DNA of 64,000 nucleotides, from NCBI RefSeq assembly GCF_014189855.1, contig NZ_BJFN01000006.1:248001-312000 (forward strand), read 5' to 3'. The notes below the pieces were generated by a model, which did no database searches, was not told where the DNA came from, and saw only the letters and a program-made list of their open reading frames with translations. The position numbers and the translations under genes are program-made. Below are positions 17,635 through 27,375 of the stretch, piece after piece. Numbering within the stretch: the stretch's first letter is position 1; each line of letters opens with the position of its first letter. The DNA comes from Buttiauxella sp. A111. GTDB taxonomy: Bacteria > Pseudomonadota > Gammaproteobacteria > Enterobacterales > Enterobacteriaceae.

Positions 17635-20600
17635 GTCGTTGGAAGAAGATAAGCCTCGCGGTGTTGTTTTTTGTTGTGCTGCTGATAGGTGCAGTCGGTT
17701 TCCTGGTGGGCACGACGAGCGGTCTGCACGTCTTATTTAATGCCGCTAACCGTTGGGTGCCGGGGCTGGATATTGCGAGCGTAACAGGGGGGTGGCGCAA
17801 CCTGAGTATCAAAGGTTTGCGATACCAACAGCCGGGCGTCAATGTGACTGCTGGTGAAATTAATCTCGCGGTAAAACTCGGTTGCCTGCGCGACAGCAGC
17901 CTGTGCGTGAATAATCTCTCGCTCAAAGATATCGACGTCGTGGTCGACACCAAGAAAATGCCGCCATCGGCACCGGTGCAGGAGGAGGACACGGGTCCGT
18001 TAAATCTCACCACGCCGTACCCCATCACGCTGAGCCGTGTGGCGCTCAACAACGTCAATATCAAGATTGATAACACCACCGTTTCGGTGATGGAATTTAC
18101 CTCGGGTCTGAACTGGCAAGAACGCAACCTGACAGTGACGCCGACAAATCTTGAAGGGTTACTGATTGCGCTGCCGAAGGTTGCCAAAGTCGCCAAAGAA
18201 GAGGTGGTCGAGCCGAAAATCCAGAACCCGCAACCGGAAGAATTACCGCTGGGCGAAACACTCAAACAGTTGTTTGAACATCCTGTTTTGCCAGAAATGA
18301 CCGATGTGCATCTGCCGCTAAACCTGAATATTCAGGAGTTTCGTGGCTCGCAGTTGCGCCTCACCGGTGATACCGATTTGCTGGTCAGCAGCCTGTTGCT
18401 GAAAGTCAGCAGCGTCGACGGTTTGCTTAAACTGGATGCGCTGGATGTCGATTCAAACCAGGGGCTGGTCAACGCCACGGGTAGCGCGGAGCTACGTGAT
18501 AAATGGCCGGTGGATCTCACCTTAAACACCACGCTCAACATCGATCCGATTAAAGGCGAAAAGGTGAAGATGAAGATCGGTGGGGAACTGCGAGATGTGC
18601 TGAAAGTCGGCATGAATCTTTCAGGCCCGGTCGACATGGAACTCACCGCACATACCCAGCTTGCCGAGGCCGGTTTGCCGCTTAATCTGGAAGTGGTCAG
18701 CAAACAGCTTTACTGGCCGTTTACCGGGAAAAAAGAGTTCCAGGCAGACAACCTGAAACTGAAATTTAGCGGGAAGATGACCGACTATACGCTGTCATTG
18801 CGCACCGCTGTGAAAGGCGAACAGCTTCCGCCAGCCGTCATCACGCTTGACGGCAAAGGCAACGAGCAACAGCTTAAACTCGACAAGCTCCGGGTTAGCG
18901 CTTTGCAGGGTAACACCGACCTGAAAGCGGTTCTCGACTGGAGCAAAGCGATTAGCTGGCGCGGTGAGTTGACACTCGACGGCATCAACACTGCGAAGGA
19001 ATTCCCGGAATGGCCTGCGAAGCTTGATGGCCTGGTGAAAACCAGCGGCAGTTTGTACGGCGGGACCTGGCAGGTGGATGTGTCAGAGCTGAAGCTTGCC
19101 GGTAACGTCAAAAATAACAAAGTGAATGTCGCCGGGAAACTTAACGGCAACAGCTACATGCAGTGGAAAATCCCCGGTGTGCATGTCGAACTGGGTCGCA
19201 ACAGCGCAGATATTAAAGGCGAGCTGGGTGCGAAAGATTTGGAGCTGGATGCCCACATTGACGCCCCGAGCCTGGACAACGCATTACCAGGACTTGGCGG
19301 TACGGCAAAAGGTCTTATCAAAGTGCGTGGCGACGTGAAAGCGCCGCAATTACTGGCGGATGTCACGGCGAATAATCTGCGCTGGCAAGAGCTGTCCATT
19401 GCACGCGTTTTGCTGAAAGGGGATGTGAAATCTACCGATCAAATCTCCGGCAATCTGGATCTGCGCGTTGAGCAAATTGCCCAACCTGGCGTCACCATCA
19501 ACCTGGTGACTCTCGCGGCAAAAGGTTCTGAAAAGCAGCATCAGTTGCAATTGCGTATCCAGGGCGAGCCGGTGTCCGGGCAACTGGATTTGAGCGGCAG
19601 TTTTGATCGGGCAGAAGAACGCTGGCGCGGCAATCTCAGTAACACGCGCTTTGAAACACCGGTTGGCCCGTGGTCGCTCAATCGCGCTATGGCGCTGGAT
19701 TACCGCAATAAAGAGCAGAAGATTAATATCGGCGCGCATTGTTGGACCAACCCGAATGCCGAGCTTTGCGTACCACAACCGATTGATGCTGGCGCAAAAG
19801 GTCGTGCGGTCGTTAACCTGAATCGCTTTGATCTCGCGATGCTCAAACCGTTTATGCCGGAAGATACGCAAGCCGTGGGCACTTTCACGGGCCGCGCGGA
19901 TGTGAGCTGGGATAGTGAATCTAAGGGGCTGCCGCAAGGTACTGTCACGCTGCAAGGTAGCGGTGTGAAAGTCACCCAAATGGTTAACGACAGTCCACTG
20001 CGGGTGGCGTTTGATACGTTGAATCTGAATGCGCAACTGAAGAATAACCAGGCGCAACTTGGCTGGTTGATTCGCGTCGCGCAAAACGGCCAGTTCGACG
20101 GCCAGGTCCAAATTACCGATCCTCAAGGTCGTCGTAATCTGGGCGGTAATGTGAATATGCGTAACTTTGATTTGGCTATCGCTAACTCAATTTTCTCACG
20201 CGGGGAAAAAGCCGCCGGGAAGCTCAACGCTAACTTACGCCTGGCGGGTAACGCAGAGCGACCGCAACTGTTTGGGCAAATGCAACTTAACGGCATCGAT
20301 GTTGATGGTAACTTTATGCCGTTTGATATGCAGCCAAGCCAGATTGCCATGAACTTTAACGGCATGAACTCAACGCTTGCTGGTACGGTGCGCACCAAAC
20401 AAGGGGATATTGCTCTGAGCGGTGACGCGGACTGGACGCAAATCGACAACTGGCGTGCGCGTGTGGCGGCGAAAGGCAATAAGGTGCGCATTACGGTGCC
20501 ACCGATGGTGCGCCTCGACGTTTCGCCAGATATTGAGTTTGTGGCGACGCCGAGTCTGTTCACGCTGGATGGTCGTGTCGATATTCCGTGGGCGCGTATC

Positions 20601-21407
20601 GTGGTACATGACGTGCCTGAAAGCTCGGTCGGGGTTTCCAGTGACGAAGTGATGCTGGATAAAAACCTGAAGCCAATTAAACCTCAAAGCGCGGGGATCC
20701 CAATCAACAGTAATCTGATTATCCACGTCGGCGATAACGTGCGCCTGAATGCATTTGGTTTGAAAGCACGTTTGAACGGCGATTTGAAAATGGTTCAGGA
20801 TAAACAGGGGTTGGGTCTTAACGGGCAGATCAACATTCCGGAAGGGCGATTCCACGCTTACGGACAGGATCTGATCGTTCGCAAAGGCATACTGTTGTTC
20901 TCGGGTCCACCGGACCAACCGTTGCTCAACATCGAGGCGATTCGTAATCCAGATTCGACGGAAGACGACGTTATTGCCGGTGTTCGTGTCACAGGAACGG
21001 CTGATGAGCCAAAAGCTGAAATATTTTCTGATCCGGCTATGCCACAGCAAGAAGCCTTGTCCTACCTGCTTCGCGGGCAAGGTTTAGACACTTCTGGCGA
21101 CGATGGTAACGCAATGACATCAATGCTTGTTGGCTTGGGGGTTGCACAAAGTGGCCAGGTTGTGGGTAAAATCGGCGAGACGTTTGGCGTAAGCAACCTG
21201 GCGCTGGACACCGCAGGGGTGGGGGACTCTTCCCAGGTGGTGGTCAGTGGCTATGTACTGCCAGGTCTCCAGGTAAAATATGGCGTGGGTATTTTTGACT
21301 CGTTAGCGACACTCACACTGCGCTATCGCCTGATGCCTAAGTTGTATCTGGAAGCGGTGTCTGGTATCGACCAGGCACTTGATCTGCTTTATCAGTTTGA
21401 GTTTTAG
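17631..21407 (+). CDS. tamB: TamB, inner-membrane-anchored AsmA-like bridging protein
   Basis: A 1258-residue protein, the E. coli TamB length. One signal-anchor helix (about residues 7-28) is followed by a very long periplasmic region of repeated beta-strand segments of the AsmA/Vps13-like type, and the conserved TamB C-terminal domain (DUF490; [35 protein letters not shown], and a final strand ending DLLYQFEF). The start ATG overlaps the tamA stop (ATGA), so the two are translationally coupled. It spans the periplasm to contact TamA and is thought to provide a hydrophobic groove for phospholipid transport (established for the family). Nothing is unusual here. Confidence 0.97.
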   Translation: MSRWKKISLAVLFFVVLLIGAVGFLVGTTSGLHVLFNAANRWVPGLDIASVTGGWRNLSIKGLRYQQPGVNVTAGEINLAVKLGCLRDSSLCVNNLSLKDIDVVVDTKKMPPSAPVQEEDTGPLNLTTPYPITLSRVALNNVNIKIDNTTVSVMEFTSGLNWQERNLTVTPTNLEGLLIALPKVAKVAKEEVVEPKIQNPQPEELPLGETLKQLFEHPVLPEMTDVHLPLNLNIQEFRGSQLRLTGDTDLLVSSLLLKVSSVDGLLKLDALDVDSNQGLVNATGSAELRDKWPVDLTLNTTLNIDPIKGEKVKMKIGGELRDVLKVGMNLSGPVDMELTAHTQLAEAGLPLNLEVVSKQLYWPFTGKKEFQADNLKLKFSGKMTDYTLSLRTAVKGEQLPPAVITLDGKGNEQQLKLDKLRVSALQGNTDLKAVLDWSKAISWRGELTLDGINTAKEFPEWPAKLDGLVKTSGSLYGGTWQVDVSELKLAGNVKNNKVNVAGKLNGNSYMQWKIPGVHVELGRNSADIKGELGAKDLELDAHIDAPSLDNALPGLGGTAKGLIKVRGDVKAPQLLADVTANNLRWQELSIARVLLKGDVKSTDQISGNLDLRVEQIAQPGVTINLVTLAAKGSEKQHQLQLRIQGEPVSGQLDLSGSFDRAEERWRGNLSNTRFETPVGPWSLNRAMALDYRNKEQKINIGAHCWTNPNAELCVPQPIDAGAKGRAVVNLNRFDLAMLKPFMPEDTQAVGTFTGRADVSWDSESKGLPQGTVTLQGSGVKVTQMVNDSPLRVAFDTLNLNAQLKNNQAQLGWLIRVAQNGQFDGQVQITDPQGRRNLGGNVNMRNFDLAIANSIFSRGEKAAGKLNANLRLAGNAERPQLFGQMQLNGIDVDGNFMPFDMQPSQIAMNFNGMNSTLAGTVRTKQGDIALSGDADWTQIDNWRARVAAKGNKVRITVPPMVRLDVSPDIEFVATPSLFTLDGRVDIPWARIVVHDVPESSVGVSSDEVMLDKNLKPIKPQSAGIPINSNLIIHVGDNVRLNAFGLKARLNGDLKMVQDKQGLGLNGQINIPEGRFHAYGQDLIVRKGILLFSGPPDQPLLNIEAIRNPDSTEDDVIAGVRVTGTADEPKAEIFSDPAMPQQEALSYLLRGQGLDTSGDDGNAMTSMLVGLGVAQSGQVVGKIGETFGVSNLALDTAGVGDSSQVVVSGYVLPGLQVKYGVGIFDSLATLTLRYRLMPKLYLEAVSGIDQALDLLYQFEF

Positions 21408-21409
21408 CA

Positions 21410-21754
21410 ATGCGAATATTTGTTTACGGCAGTTTACGACGCAAGCAAGGTAATAGTCACTGGATGACCAACGCCCAGTGGCTTGGGGAGCATCATGTCG
21501 AAAATTACGCTTTATACAGCCTCGGCCATTATCCGGGCGTCGTTCCGGGTGAAGGCGCGGTGGTGGGTGAAGTGTATCGCATTGATGCTTCTACTCTTTC
21601 TGAATTGGATGCGTTGCGCACCAAAGGCGGCGAATATAAACGCCAACTGATTCAGACCCCCTATGGCAGTGCGTGGATGTATGTCTACCAGCGGCCAGTC
21701 GATGGGCTAACCCGCATTGAAAGCGGGAACTGGTTGGATAAAGACCAGTATTAA
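21410..21754 (+). CDS. ytfP: YtfP, gamma-glutamylcyclotransferase-fold protein
   Basis: A 114-residue cytoplasmic protein of the GGCT-like (AIG2/BtrG) family. The family opening VYGSLRRKQGN near residue 5-15 and the segment GEVYRIDASTLSELDALR, which carries the conserved acidic residue, are present. The E. coli length is 113. It starts two bases after the tamB stop and probably ends the tamA-tamB-ytfP operon. The biochemical substrate of YtfP is not established. Confidence 0.93.
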   Translation: MRIFVYGSLRRKQGNSHWMTNAQWLGEHHVENYALYSLGHYPGVVPGEGAVVGEVYRIDASTLSELDALRTKGGEYKRQLIQTPYGSAWMYVYQRPVDGLTRIESGNWLDKDQY

Positions 21755-21804
21755 CATGCTTTCAACGGCCACTCATTCGGGTGGCCGTCTCTATTGCGAA
21801 ACAT

Positions 21805-21834
21805 AAAAAAACACCGCCAGTTGGCGGTGTTTTC
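21805..21834. terminator. Bidirectional terminator between ytfP and ppa
   Basis: ACACCGCCA (21811-21819) and TGGCGGTGT (21822-21830) form a strong stem with A residues before and T residues after, so it can stop both convergent genes. A second hairpin, ACGGCCAC (21765-21772) with GTGGCCGT (21781-21788), lies directly after ytfP. Confidence 0.85.
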
Positions 21835-21857
21835 ACAAGCATTCAGCAACGTAAGAA

Positions 21858-22385
21858 TTACTTCTTAGCACGCTCGAAGGAAGCAATGATTTCAGCTTTA
21901 GCCGCTTCTGCATTGTCCCAACCTTCAACTTTAACCCATTTGCCTTTCTCGAGAGCTTTGTACTGCTCGAAGAAGTGGGAGATCTGCGCTTTCAGCAGTT
22001 CTGGCAGGTCGTTCACATCTTTAATGTGATCGTATTCTTTGCTCAGTTTGGTGTGCGGAACCGCAACCAGTTTGGCATCTTCGCCCGCTTCGTCGGTCAT
22101 TTTCAGCACGCCAACTGGACGGCAGCGAATCACAGAACCTGGTTGCAGTGGGTACGGAGTTGGGACCAGAACGTCAACCGGGTCACCGTCTAAAGACAGG
22201 GTGTGGTTGATGTAACCGTAGTTGCACGGATAGAACATTGCGGTGGACATGAAACGGTCAACGAACAGCGCGCCGGTGTCTTTATCAATTTCATACTTGA
22301 TAGGGTCAGCGTTTGCTGGGATTTCGATAACAACGTAGATGTCTTCTGGCAGATCTTTGCCCGCAGGGACGTTGAGTAAGCTCAT
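21858..22385 (-). CDS. ppa: Inorganic pyrophosphatase
   Basis: A 175-residue family I soluble pyrophosphatase that hydrolyses pyrophosphate to phosphate with Mg2+. The signature DGDPVDVLV (about residues 66-74) carries the catalytic aspartates; [25 protein letters not shown] and the later [13 protein letters not shown] segment add further metal and substrate ligands. Length matches E. coli Ppa. It is a single-gene unit, convergent with ytfP and divergent from ytfQ, as in E. coli except that the chpSB toxin-antitoxin pair is absent. Confidence 0.97.
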   Translation of the reverse strand: MSLLNVPAGKDLPEDIYVVIEIPANADPIKYEIDKDTGALFVDRFMSTAMFYPCNYGYINHTLSLDGDPVDVLVPTPYPLQPGSVIRCRPVGVLKMTDEAGEDAKLVAVPHTKLSKEYDHIKDVNDLPELLKAQISHFFEQYKALEKGKWVKVEGWDNAEAAKAEIIASFERAKK

Positions 22386-22540
22386 GTCTTTTTTCCTTTA
22401 AACTGGTGTCATTCAAGTGCCCGGTATTATAGCGGAATAGCACAGAATGTCTTTTCCTCTTTTCTTAGTCTGTTCCCTGGTTTTAAAGCCCTGCGGCAAC
22501 GCGAATATCCATAAACATAGCCGTATTCTTTATAAAAATT

Positions 22541-22620
22541 TGTAAGCGGTTACAAGCATGTAGATGACTTGTTTGAATTGTGATGTAACTCATTCTGTTA
22601 ACCCATACGTCGTCTATAGT
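22541..22620 (+). promoter_or_regulatory. ytfQ promoter: GalR-type operator, CRP-like site and -10
   Basis: TGTAAGCGGTTACA at 22541-22554 is a perfect-arm LacI/GalR-family operator (GalR consensus GTGTAANCGNTTACAC). TGTGATGTAACTCATT at 22579-22594 matches CRP at 8 of 10 key bases. A -10 TATAGT lies at 22615-22620, which puts the CRP site near -41 and the operator near -80. From memory, GalR has been reported to bind at ytfQ in E. coli. Control of galactofuranose uptake by galactose and glucose status is the natural reading (inference). Confidence 0.65.
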
Positions 22621-22671
22621 TTTTCCCGAAGGCCAGGTATTAACCAACAATAACCCTACGAGGATGTACCT

Positions 22672-23628
22672 ATGTGGAAGCGCTTACTTTTGGTCTCTGC
22701 TGTCTCCGCAGCTATGTCGTCTATGGCGATTGCTGCTCCGTTAACCGTCGGATTTTCGCAGGTAGGATCTGAATCCGGCTGGCGCGCAGCAGAAACGTCA
22801 GTTGCGAAGAGCGAAGCTCAGAAACGTGGAATCACGCTGAAAATCGCTGATGGTCAACAAAAACAAGAAAACCAGATTAAAGCGGTACGTTCGTTTATCG
22901 CTCAGGGCGTTGACGCTATCTTTATCGCGCCAATCGTCGCCACGGGTTGGGAGCCTGTATTACAAGAAGCAAAAGAGGCAAAAATCCCGGTATTCCTGCT
23001 GGACCGTAATATCGATGTCAAAGACAAATCGCTGTACATGACGGTGGTGACGGCCAACAACGTGCTGGAAGGTCAGTTGATTGGTGAGTGGCTGCTAAAA
23101 GAGCTCAACGGCAAGCCGTGTAACGTGGTTGAACTGCAAGGCACCGTGGGTGCGAGCGTGGCAATCGACCGTAAGAAAGGTTTTGCTGACGCCATCTCTA
23201 AAGCGTCCAACGTGAAAATTATTCGTTCCCAGTCCGGCGACTTTACCCGCAGTAAAGGTAAAGAGGTCATGGAAAGCTTTATCAAAGCTGAGAACAACGG
23301 CAAAAACATCTGCATGGTTTACGCACATAACGATGACATGGTGATCGGTGCGATTCAGGCGATTAAAGAAGCGGGCCTGAAACCGGGCAAAGACATCCTG
23401 ACCGGCTCCATCGACGGTGTGCCAGATATCTACAAAGCGATGATTGATGGTGAAGCGAACGCAAGCGTTGAGCTGACACCGAACATGGCAGGCCCGGCGT
23501 TTGACGCACTCGAGAAGTTCAAGAAAGACGGCACCATGCCGGAAAAAGTGACGATCACCAAGTCCACGCTGTATCTCCCGGATACGGCGAAAGAAGAGCT
23601 CGAGAAGAAGAAATCGATGGGTTACTAA
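22672..23628 (+). CDS. ytfQ: YtfQ, galactofuranose-binding periplasmic protein
   Basis: A 318-residue substrate-binding protein with a clear signal peptide (MWKRLLLVSAVSAAM, cleavage after AIA-A) and a type I periplasmic-binding fold. VGFSQVGSESGWRAAETSVAKSEA-type opening, IAQGVDAIFIAPIV, VFLLDRNIDV and YAHNDDMVIGAIQAIKEAG are diagnostic of the sugar-binding LacI/RbsB group and match E. coli YtfQ, which binds the furanose form of galactose. It is the first gene of the transporter operon. The next gene is separated by a 139-bp palindromic repeat, which would favour higher expression of this soluble component than of the membrane components. Confidence 0.95.
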   Translation: MWKRLLLVSAVSAAMSSMAIAAPLTVGFSQVGSESGWRAAETSVAKSEAQKRGITLKIADGQQKQENQIKAVRSFIAQGVDAIFIAPIVATGWEPVLQEAKEAKIPVFLLDRNIDVKDKSLYMTVVTANNVLEGQLIGEWLLKELNGKPCNVVELQGTVGASVAIDRKKGFADAISKASNVKIIRSQSGDFTRSKGKEVMESFIKAENNGKNICMVYAHNDDMVIGAIQAIKEAGLKPGKDILTGSIDGVPDIYKAMIDGEANASVELTPNMAGPAFDALEKFKKDGTMPEKVTITKSTLYLPDTAKEELEKKKSMGY

Positions 23629-23637
23629 GTAATACCA

Positions 23638-23776
23638 CCCTCACCCTAACCCTCTCCCAAAGGGAGAGGGGATGATTCTGTGTTCTCCCTCTCCTTTGGG
23701 AGAGGGTCGGGGTGAGGGGATTGAGTGCGGTTTTTGCTTTTCCCCCTCTCCTTTGGGAGAGGGCTGGGGTGAGGGT
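23638..23776. repeat. GC-rich palindromic intergenic repeat, one and a half units
   Basis: A stem arm CCCTCACCCTAACCC then a CTCTCCC/GGGAGAG hairpin (about 23638-23671) is followed by two inverted arms ending GGGGTGAGGG (23684-23719 and 23742-23776). The same family occurs at 28939, 31588 and 59433. Here it lies inside the operon between ytfQ and ytfR and its last bases act as the ytfR ribosome-binding site. Confidence 0.85.
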
Positions 23777-23779
23777 CAT

Positions 23780-25285
23780 ATGGCGAACACAAACAACAAC
23801 CAGGAAATTCTGCGCACGGAAGGCTTATCAAAACATTTCCCAGGGGTCAAAGCGCTCGACAAAGTCGACTTCAGCCTTAAACGCGGCGAAATCATGGCGT
23901 TATTGGGCGAAAACGGCGCGGGCAAATCTACGCTTATCAAAGCCCTTACCGGCGTTTATCAACGTGATAGCGGCAATATTTACCTCGAGGGTGAACTGAT
24001 TTCACCGAAAAATACCGCTCATGCCCAGCAGCTTGGCATCGGCACCGTTTATCAGGAAGTTAACCTGCTGCCGAACATGTCGGTGGCAGACAATCTGTTT
24101 ATTGGCCGCGAGCCACGTCGCTTTGGGTTTTTACAACGCAAAGAGATGGAAAAGCGCGCCACCCGTCTGATGGAATCCTACGGTTTTTCGCTGGATGTTG
24201 CCGAACCGCTGAACCGTTATTCGGTGGCGATGCAGCAGATCGTGGCGATTTGCCGGGCCATTGATCTATCGGCCAAAGTGTTGATCCTCGACGAACCGAC
24301 CGCCAGTCTCGATACCAAAGAGGTCGAAATGCTTTTTACCCTGATGCGCCAGTTGCGCGATCAGGGTGTGAGTCTGATCTTCGTCACGCACTTCCTCGAT
24401 CAAGTTTATGAAGTCACTGACAGGATCACCGTTCTGCGCAATGGCGCGTTTGTTGGTACGCGGACAACAGCCGATCTGCCGCAGATCGAACTGGTCAAAA
24501 TGATGCTGGGGCGCGAGCTGGAAACGAACGCCCTGAACCGCGCAGGCCGCACATTGCTAAGCGATAAACCGGTCGCCGCGTTTAAAGACTTCGGTAAAAA
24601 AGGGGTGATCAACCCGTTCGATCTCGACGTTCGCCCTGGTGAGATCGTCGGTCTTGCCGGGCTGCTGGGATCGGGCCGTACCGAAACTGCCGAAGTGATA
24701 TTTGGGATCAAGCCCGCAGACAGCGGCAACGCGTGGATCAAAGGCAAACCGCAGTCGTTGCGCTCACCGCATAAAGCCTCGTCGCTGGGGATTGGATTCT
24801 GCCCGGAAGACAGGAAAACCGATGGGATCATTGCCGCCGCTTCGGTGCGCGAAAATATTATCCTCGCCTTGCAGGCCCAGCGTGGCTGGCTGCGGCCGAT
24901 ACCGAAACGTGAGCAGTACCAGATTGCCGAACGGTTTATCCGCCAACTGGGGATCCGCACACCGAGCCCCGATCAGCCGATTGAATTTCTCTCTGGCGGC
25001 AATCAACAAAAAGTCCTGCTGTCGCGCTGGTTGCTGACCAAACCCCAATTCCTGATCCTCGATGAACCTACGCGCGGGATCGACGTTGGCGCGCACGCCG
25101 AAATTATCCGTTTGATCGAAACGCTCTGTGCCGATGGCCTGGCGCTGCTGGTGATCTCGTCTGAACTCGAAGAACTGGTGGGTTATGCGGACAGGGTGAT
25201 CATCATGCGTGACAGGCAGCAGGTGGCGGAGATCCCACTGGCTGAGCTTTCTGTATCGGCAATTATGAATGCCATTGCGGCATAA
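23780..25285 (+). CDS. ytfR: YtfR, galactofuranose ABC transporter ATP-binding protein
   Basis: A 501-residue double ATPase of the sugar-importer type. The first cassette has Walker A GENGAGKST (about residues 42-50) and Walker B VLILDEPTASLD; its signature motif is degenerate (RYSVAMQQ). The second cassette has a degenerate Walker A (GLLGSGRTE), a normal signature LSGGNQQK and Walker B LILDEPTRGID, the usual pattern for RbsA/MglA proteins. The start at 23780 gives the E. coli length; the frame is open upstream only because it reads through the palindromic repeat. The ribosome-binding site GTGAGGG belongs to that repeat. Confidence 0.95.
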   Translation: MANTNNNQEILRTEGLSKHFPGVKALDKVDFSLKRGEIMALLGENGAGKSTLIKALTGVYQRDSGNIYLEGELISPKNTAHAQQLGIGTVYQEVNLLPNMSVADNLFIGREPRRFGFLQRKEMEKRATRLMESYGFSLDVAEPLNRYSVAMQQIVAICRAIDLSAKVLILDEPTASLDTKEVEMLFTLMRQLRDQGVSLIFVTHFLDQVYEVTDRITVLRNGAFVGTRTTADLPQIELVKMMLGRELETNALNRAGRTLLSDKPVAAFKDFGKKGVINPFDLDVRPGEIVGLAGLLGSGRTETAEVIFGIKPADSGNAWIKGKPQSLRSPHKASSLGIGFCPEDRKTDGIIAAASVRENIILALQAQRGWLRPIPKREQYQIAERFIRQLGIRTPSPDQPIEFLSGGNQQKVLLSRWLLTKPQFLILDEPTRGIDVGAHAEIIRLIETLCADGLALLVISSELEELVGYADRVIIMRDRQQVAEIPLAELSVSAIMNAIAA

Positions 25286-25295
25286 GGAGTTAAAC

Positions 25296-26327
25296 GTGAT
25301 GCCTCGTTCATTGCCGCAGACGGAAGTCGATAAGCCAAAGCGGAGTTTCCGCTGGCCGCCAGGCATTCCGCAGTTGGTGGCGCTGGTGCTGGTCCTGTTG
25401 GTTGATAGCCTGGTCGCCAACCATTTTTTCGATATCGTGGTGCAAAACGGGCGGCTGTTTGGCAGCCCGATAGACATTCTTAACCGTGCGGCCCCTGTCG
25501 CATTATTAGCGATTGGTATGACGCTGGTGATCGCGACAGGCGGTATCGATCTTTCCGTGGGCGCAGTGATGGCGATTGCAGGTGCTACGGCGGCGACGCT
25601 GACCGTTGATGGGCACAGCCTGACGGTGGTGATCCTGTCTGCACTGGGCGTCGGGATTCTGGCGGGCTTGTGGAACGGGATTCTGGTGGCGATCCTCAAG
25701 ATTCAGCCGTTTGTTGCCACGCTTATCCTGATGGTAGCCGGACGCGGGGTCGCGCAACTGATTACCGCCGGGCAGATCGTTACCTTTAACTCGCCAAACC
25801 TTTCGTATCTCGGCAGCGGTTCGCTGTTCTTCTTCCCGACGCCGGTGATAATCGTGCTGGCAACGCTGCTGATCTTCTGGCTGTTTACCCGCAAAACGGC
25901 ACTGGGTCTGTTTATCGAATCTGTCGGGATCAACATTCGTGCGGCCAAAAATGCCGGGGTGAATACGCGCACGGTCGTCATGCTCACTTATATGCTCAGT
26001 GGCCTGTGCGCGGCGATTGCCGGGATTATTGTGGCTGCCGATATTCGTGGTGCCGATGCCAATAACGCCGGGCTGTGGCTGGAGCTGGACGCGATTTTGG
26101 CGGTGGTCATCGGTGGCGGCTCGCTGATGGGCGGGCGTTTTAATATCGCGCTCTCCGTGATTGGCGCGCTGATTATTCAGGGGATGAACACTGGCATTCT
26201 GCTTTCGGGTTTCCCACCTGAGCTTAACCAGGTGGTGAAAGCCGTGGTGGTGATGTGCGTGCTGATCGTTCAGTCACCGCGTTTTATTGCTCTGCTCAAA
26301 GGACTCCGTCGCCATGATCAAACGTAA
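25296..26327 (+). CDS. ytfT: YtfT, galactofuranose ABC transporter permease
   Basis: A 343-residue permease of the AraH/RbsC family with eight to ten membrane segments. The family signature is GIDLSVGAVMAIAGA near residue 87-100, with ILKIQPFVATLILMVAGRG and GGGSLMGGRFN further on. GTG at 25296 follows AAGGAG by six bases and gives the E. coli-like MMP start; ATG at 25299 is nearly as likely. It begins 10 bases after ytfR and overlaps yjfF by 14 bp. It forms the membrane channel with YjfF. Confidence 0.95.
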   Translation: MMPRSLPQTEVDKPKRSFRWPPGIPQLVALVLVLLVDSLVANHFFDIVVQNGRLFGSPIDILNRAAPVALLAIGMTLVIATGGIDLSVGAVMAIAGATAATLTVDGHSLTVVILSALGVGILAGLWNGILVAILKIQPFVATLILMVAGRGVAQLITAGQIVTFNSPNLSYLGSGSLFFFPTPVIIVLATLLIFWLFTRKTALGLFIESVGINIRAAKNAGVNTRTVVMLTYMLSGLCAAIAGIIVAADIRGADANNAGLWLELDAILAVVIGGGSLMGGRFNIALSVIGALIIQGMNTGILLSGFPPELNQVVKAVVVMCVLIVQSPRFIALLKGLRRHDQT

Positions 26328-27315
26328 CTTACCGTTGATGATTACCCTGGCGGTGTTTGTGCTGGGGTATCTGTATTGTCTGACGCAATTCCCCGGTTTT
26401 GCGTCCACGCGGGTGATTTGCAACATTTTGACCGATAACGCGTTTCTCGGAATTATTGCTGTCGGCATGACCTTTGTGATTCTGTCCGGCGGCATCGATC
26501 TTTCCGTCGGTTCGGTGATCGCTTTTACCGGGGTATTCCTGGCGAAAGCGATTGGCTTCTGGGGATTATCGCCGCTCGTTGCTTTCCCGCTGGTCCTGGT
26601 GATGGGCTGTGCATTTGGCGCGTTTATGGGGCTGCTTATTGATGGGCTGAAAATCCCCGCCTTTATCATTACGCTCGCCGGAATGTTCTTCCTGCGCGGA
26701 GTCAGTTACCTGGTGTCGGAAGAGTCAATTCCCATTGATCACCCGATTTATGACACGCTTTCAAACCTCGCCTGGCGTATTCCCGGCGGCGGGCGTTTGA
26801 GCGCCATGGGCTTGCTGATGTTAGCCGTCGTCGTCATTGGCATTTTCCTTGCGCACCGTACTCGTTTTGGCAATCAGGTATACGCCATTGGCGGCAATGC
26901 CACGTCAGCAAACCTGATGGGGATTTCAACGCGCAGCACCACCGTCCGTATTTATATGCTCTCGACTGGCCTTGCTACTCTCGCTGGAATTGTTTTTTCG
27001 CTTTATACCTCTGCGGGTTATGCGCTGGCGGGTATGGGGGTGGAGCTGGATGCGATTGCCTCGGTGGTGATTGGCGGCACGCTGTTAAGTGGCGGCGTCG
27101 GAACCGTTCTCGGCACGCTGTTTGGTGTGGCGATTCAGGGGCTGATTCAGACGTATATCAACTTTGACGGCACGCTCAGTTCCTGGTGGACGAAAATCGC
27201 CATCGGCATTTTACTGTTCATTTTCATTGCCCTACAACGCGGTCTGACCGTGCTATGGGAAAACCGCCAAAGTTCGCCGGTGAAGCGGATTAATGTTCGG
27301 CCAGGGCAAAGCTAA
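26314..27315 (+). CDS. yjfF: YjfF, second permease of the galactofuranose ABC transporter
   Basis: A 333-residue RbsC/AraH-type permease, nearly identical in pattern to E. coli YjfF. Signature GGIDLSVGSVIAFTG near residues 58-72, LKIPAFIITLAGMFFLRG, and GGTLLSGGVGTVLGTLFG are visible, along with eight or more membrane helices. The start ATG at 26314 lies within the last 14 bp of ytfT. The transporter therefore uses two different permeases, as in E. coli. A FliA-type promoter begins directly after its stop. Confidence 0.95.
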   Translation: MIKRNLPLMITLAVFVLGYLYCLTQFPGFASTRVICNILTDNAFLGIIAVGMTFVILSGGIDLSVGSVIAFTGVFLAKAIGFWGLSPLVAFPLVLVMGCAFGAFMGLLIDGLKIPAFIITLAGMFFLRGVSYLVSEESIPIDHPIYDTLSNLAWRIPGGGRLSAMGLLMLAVVVIGIFLAHRTRFGNQVYAIGGNATSANLMGISTRSTTVRIYMLSTGLATLAGIVFSLYTSAGYALAGMGVELDAIASVVIGGTLLSGGVGTVLGTLFGVAIQGLIQTYINFDGTLSSWWTKIAIGILLFIFIALQRGLTVLWENRQSSPVKRINVRPGQS

Positions 27316-27316
27316 C

Positions 27317-27343
27317 TAAATATTTTCTGAGGGCGGTCGATAA
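27317..27343 (+). promoter_or_regulatory. FliA (sigma-28) type promoter of the chemoreceptor gene
   Basis: TAAA at 27317-27320, a 15-base spacer, then GTCGATAA at 27336-27343. The flagellar sigma factor consensus is TAAA-N15-GCCGATAA, so seven of eight -10 bases and all -35 core bases match with exact spacing. The receptor gene starts 33 bp further on. Confidence 0.75.
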
Positions 27344-27375
27344 CTAATCAATCGTACTGCCACCGGGAAAAGAGC

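Noticed and set aside
23672-23779. N-terminal extension of YtfR through the palindromic repeat
   Set aside because: The added residues are repeats encoded by the palindromic element and have no counterpart in ABC ATPases; ATG at 23780 gives the expected length.
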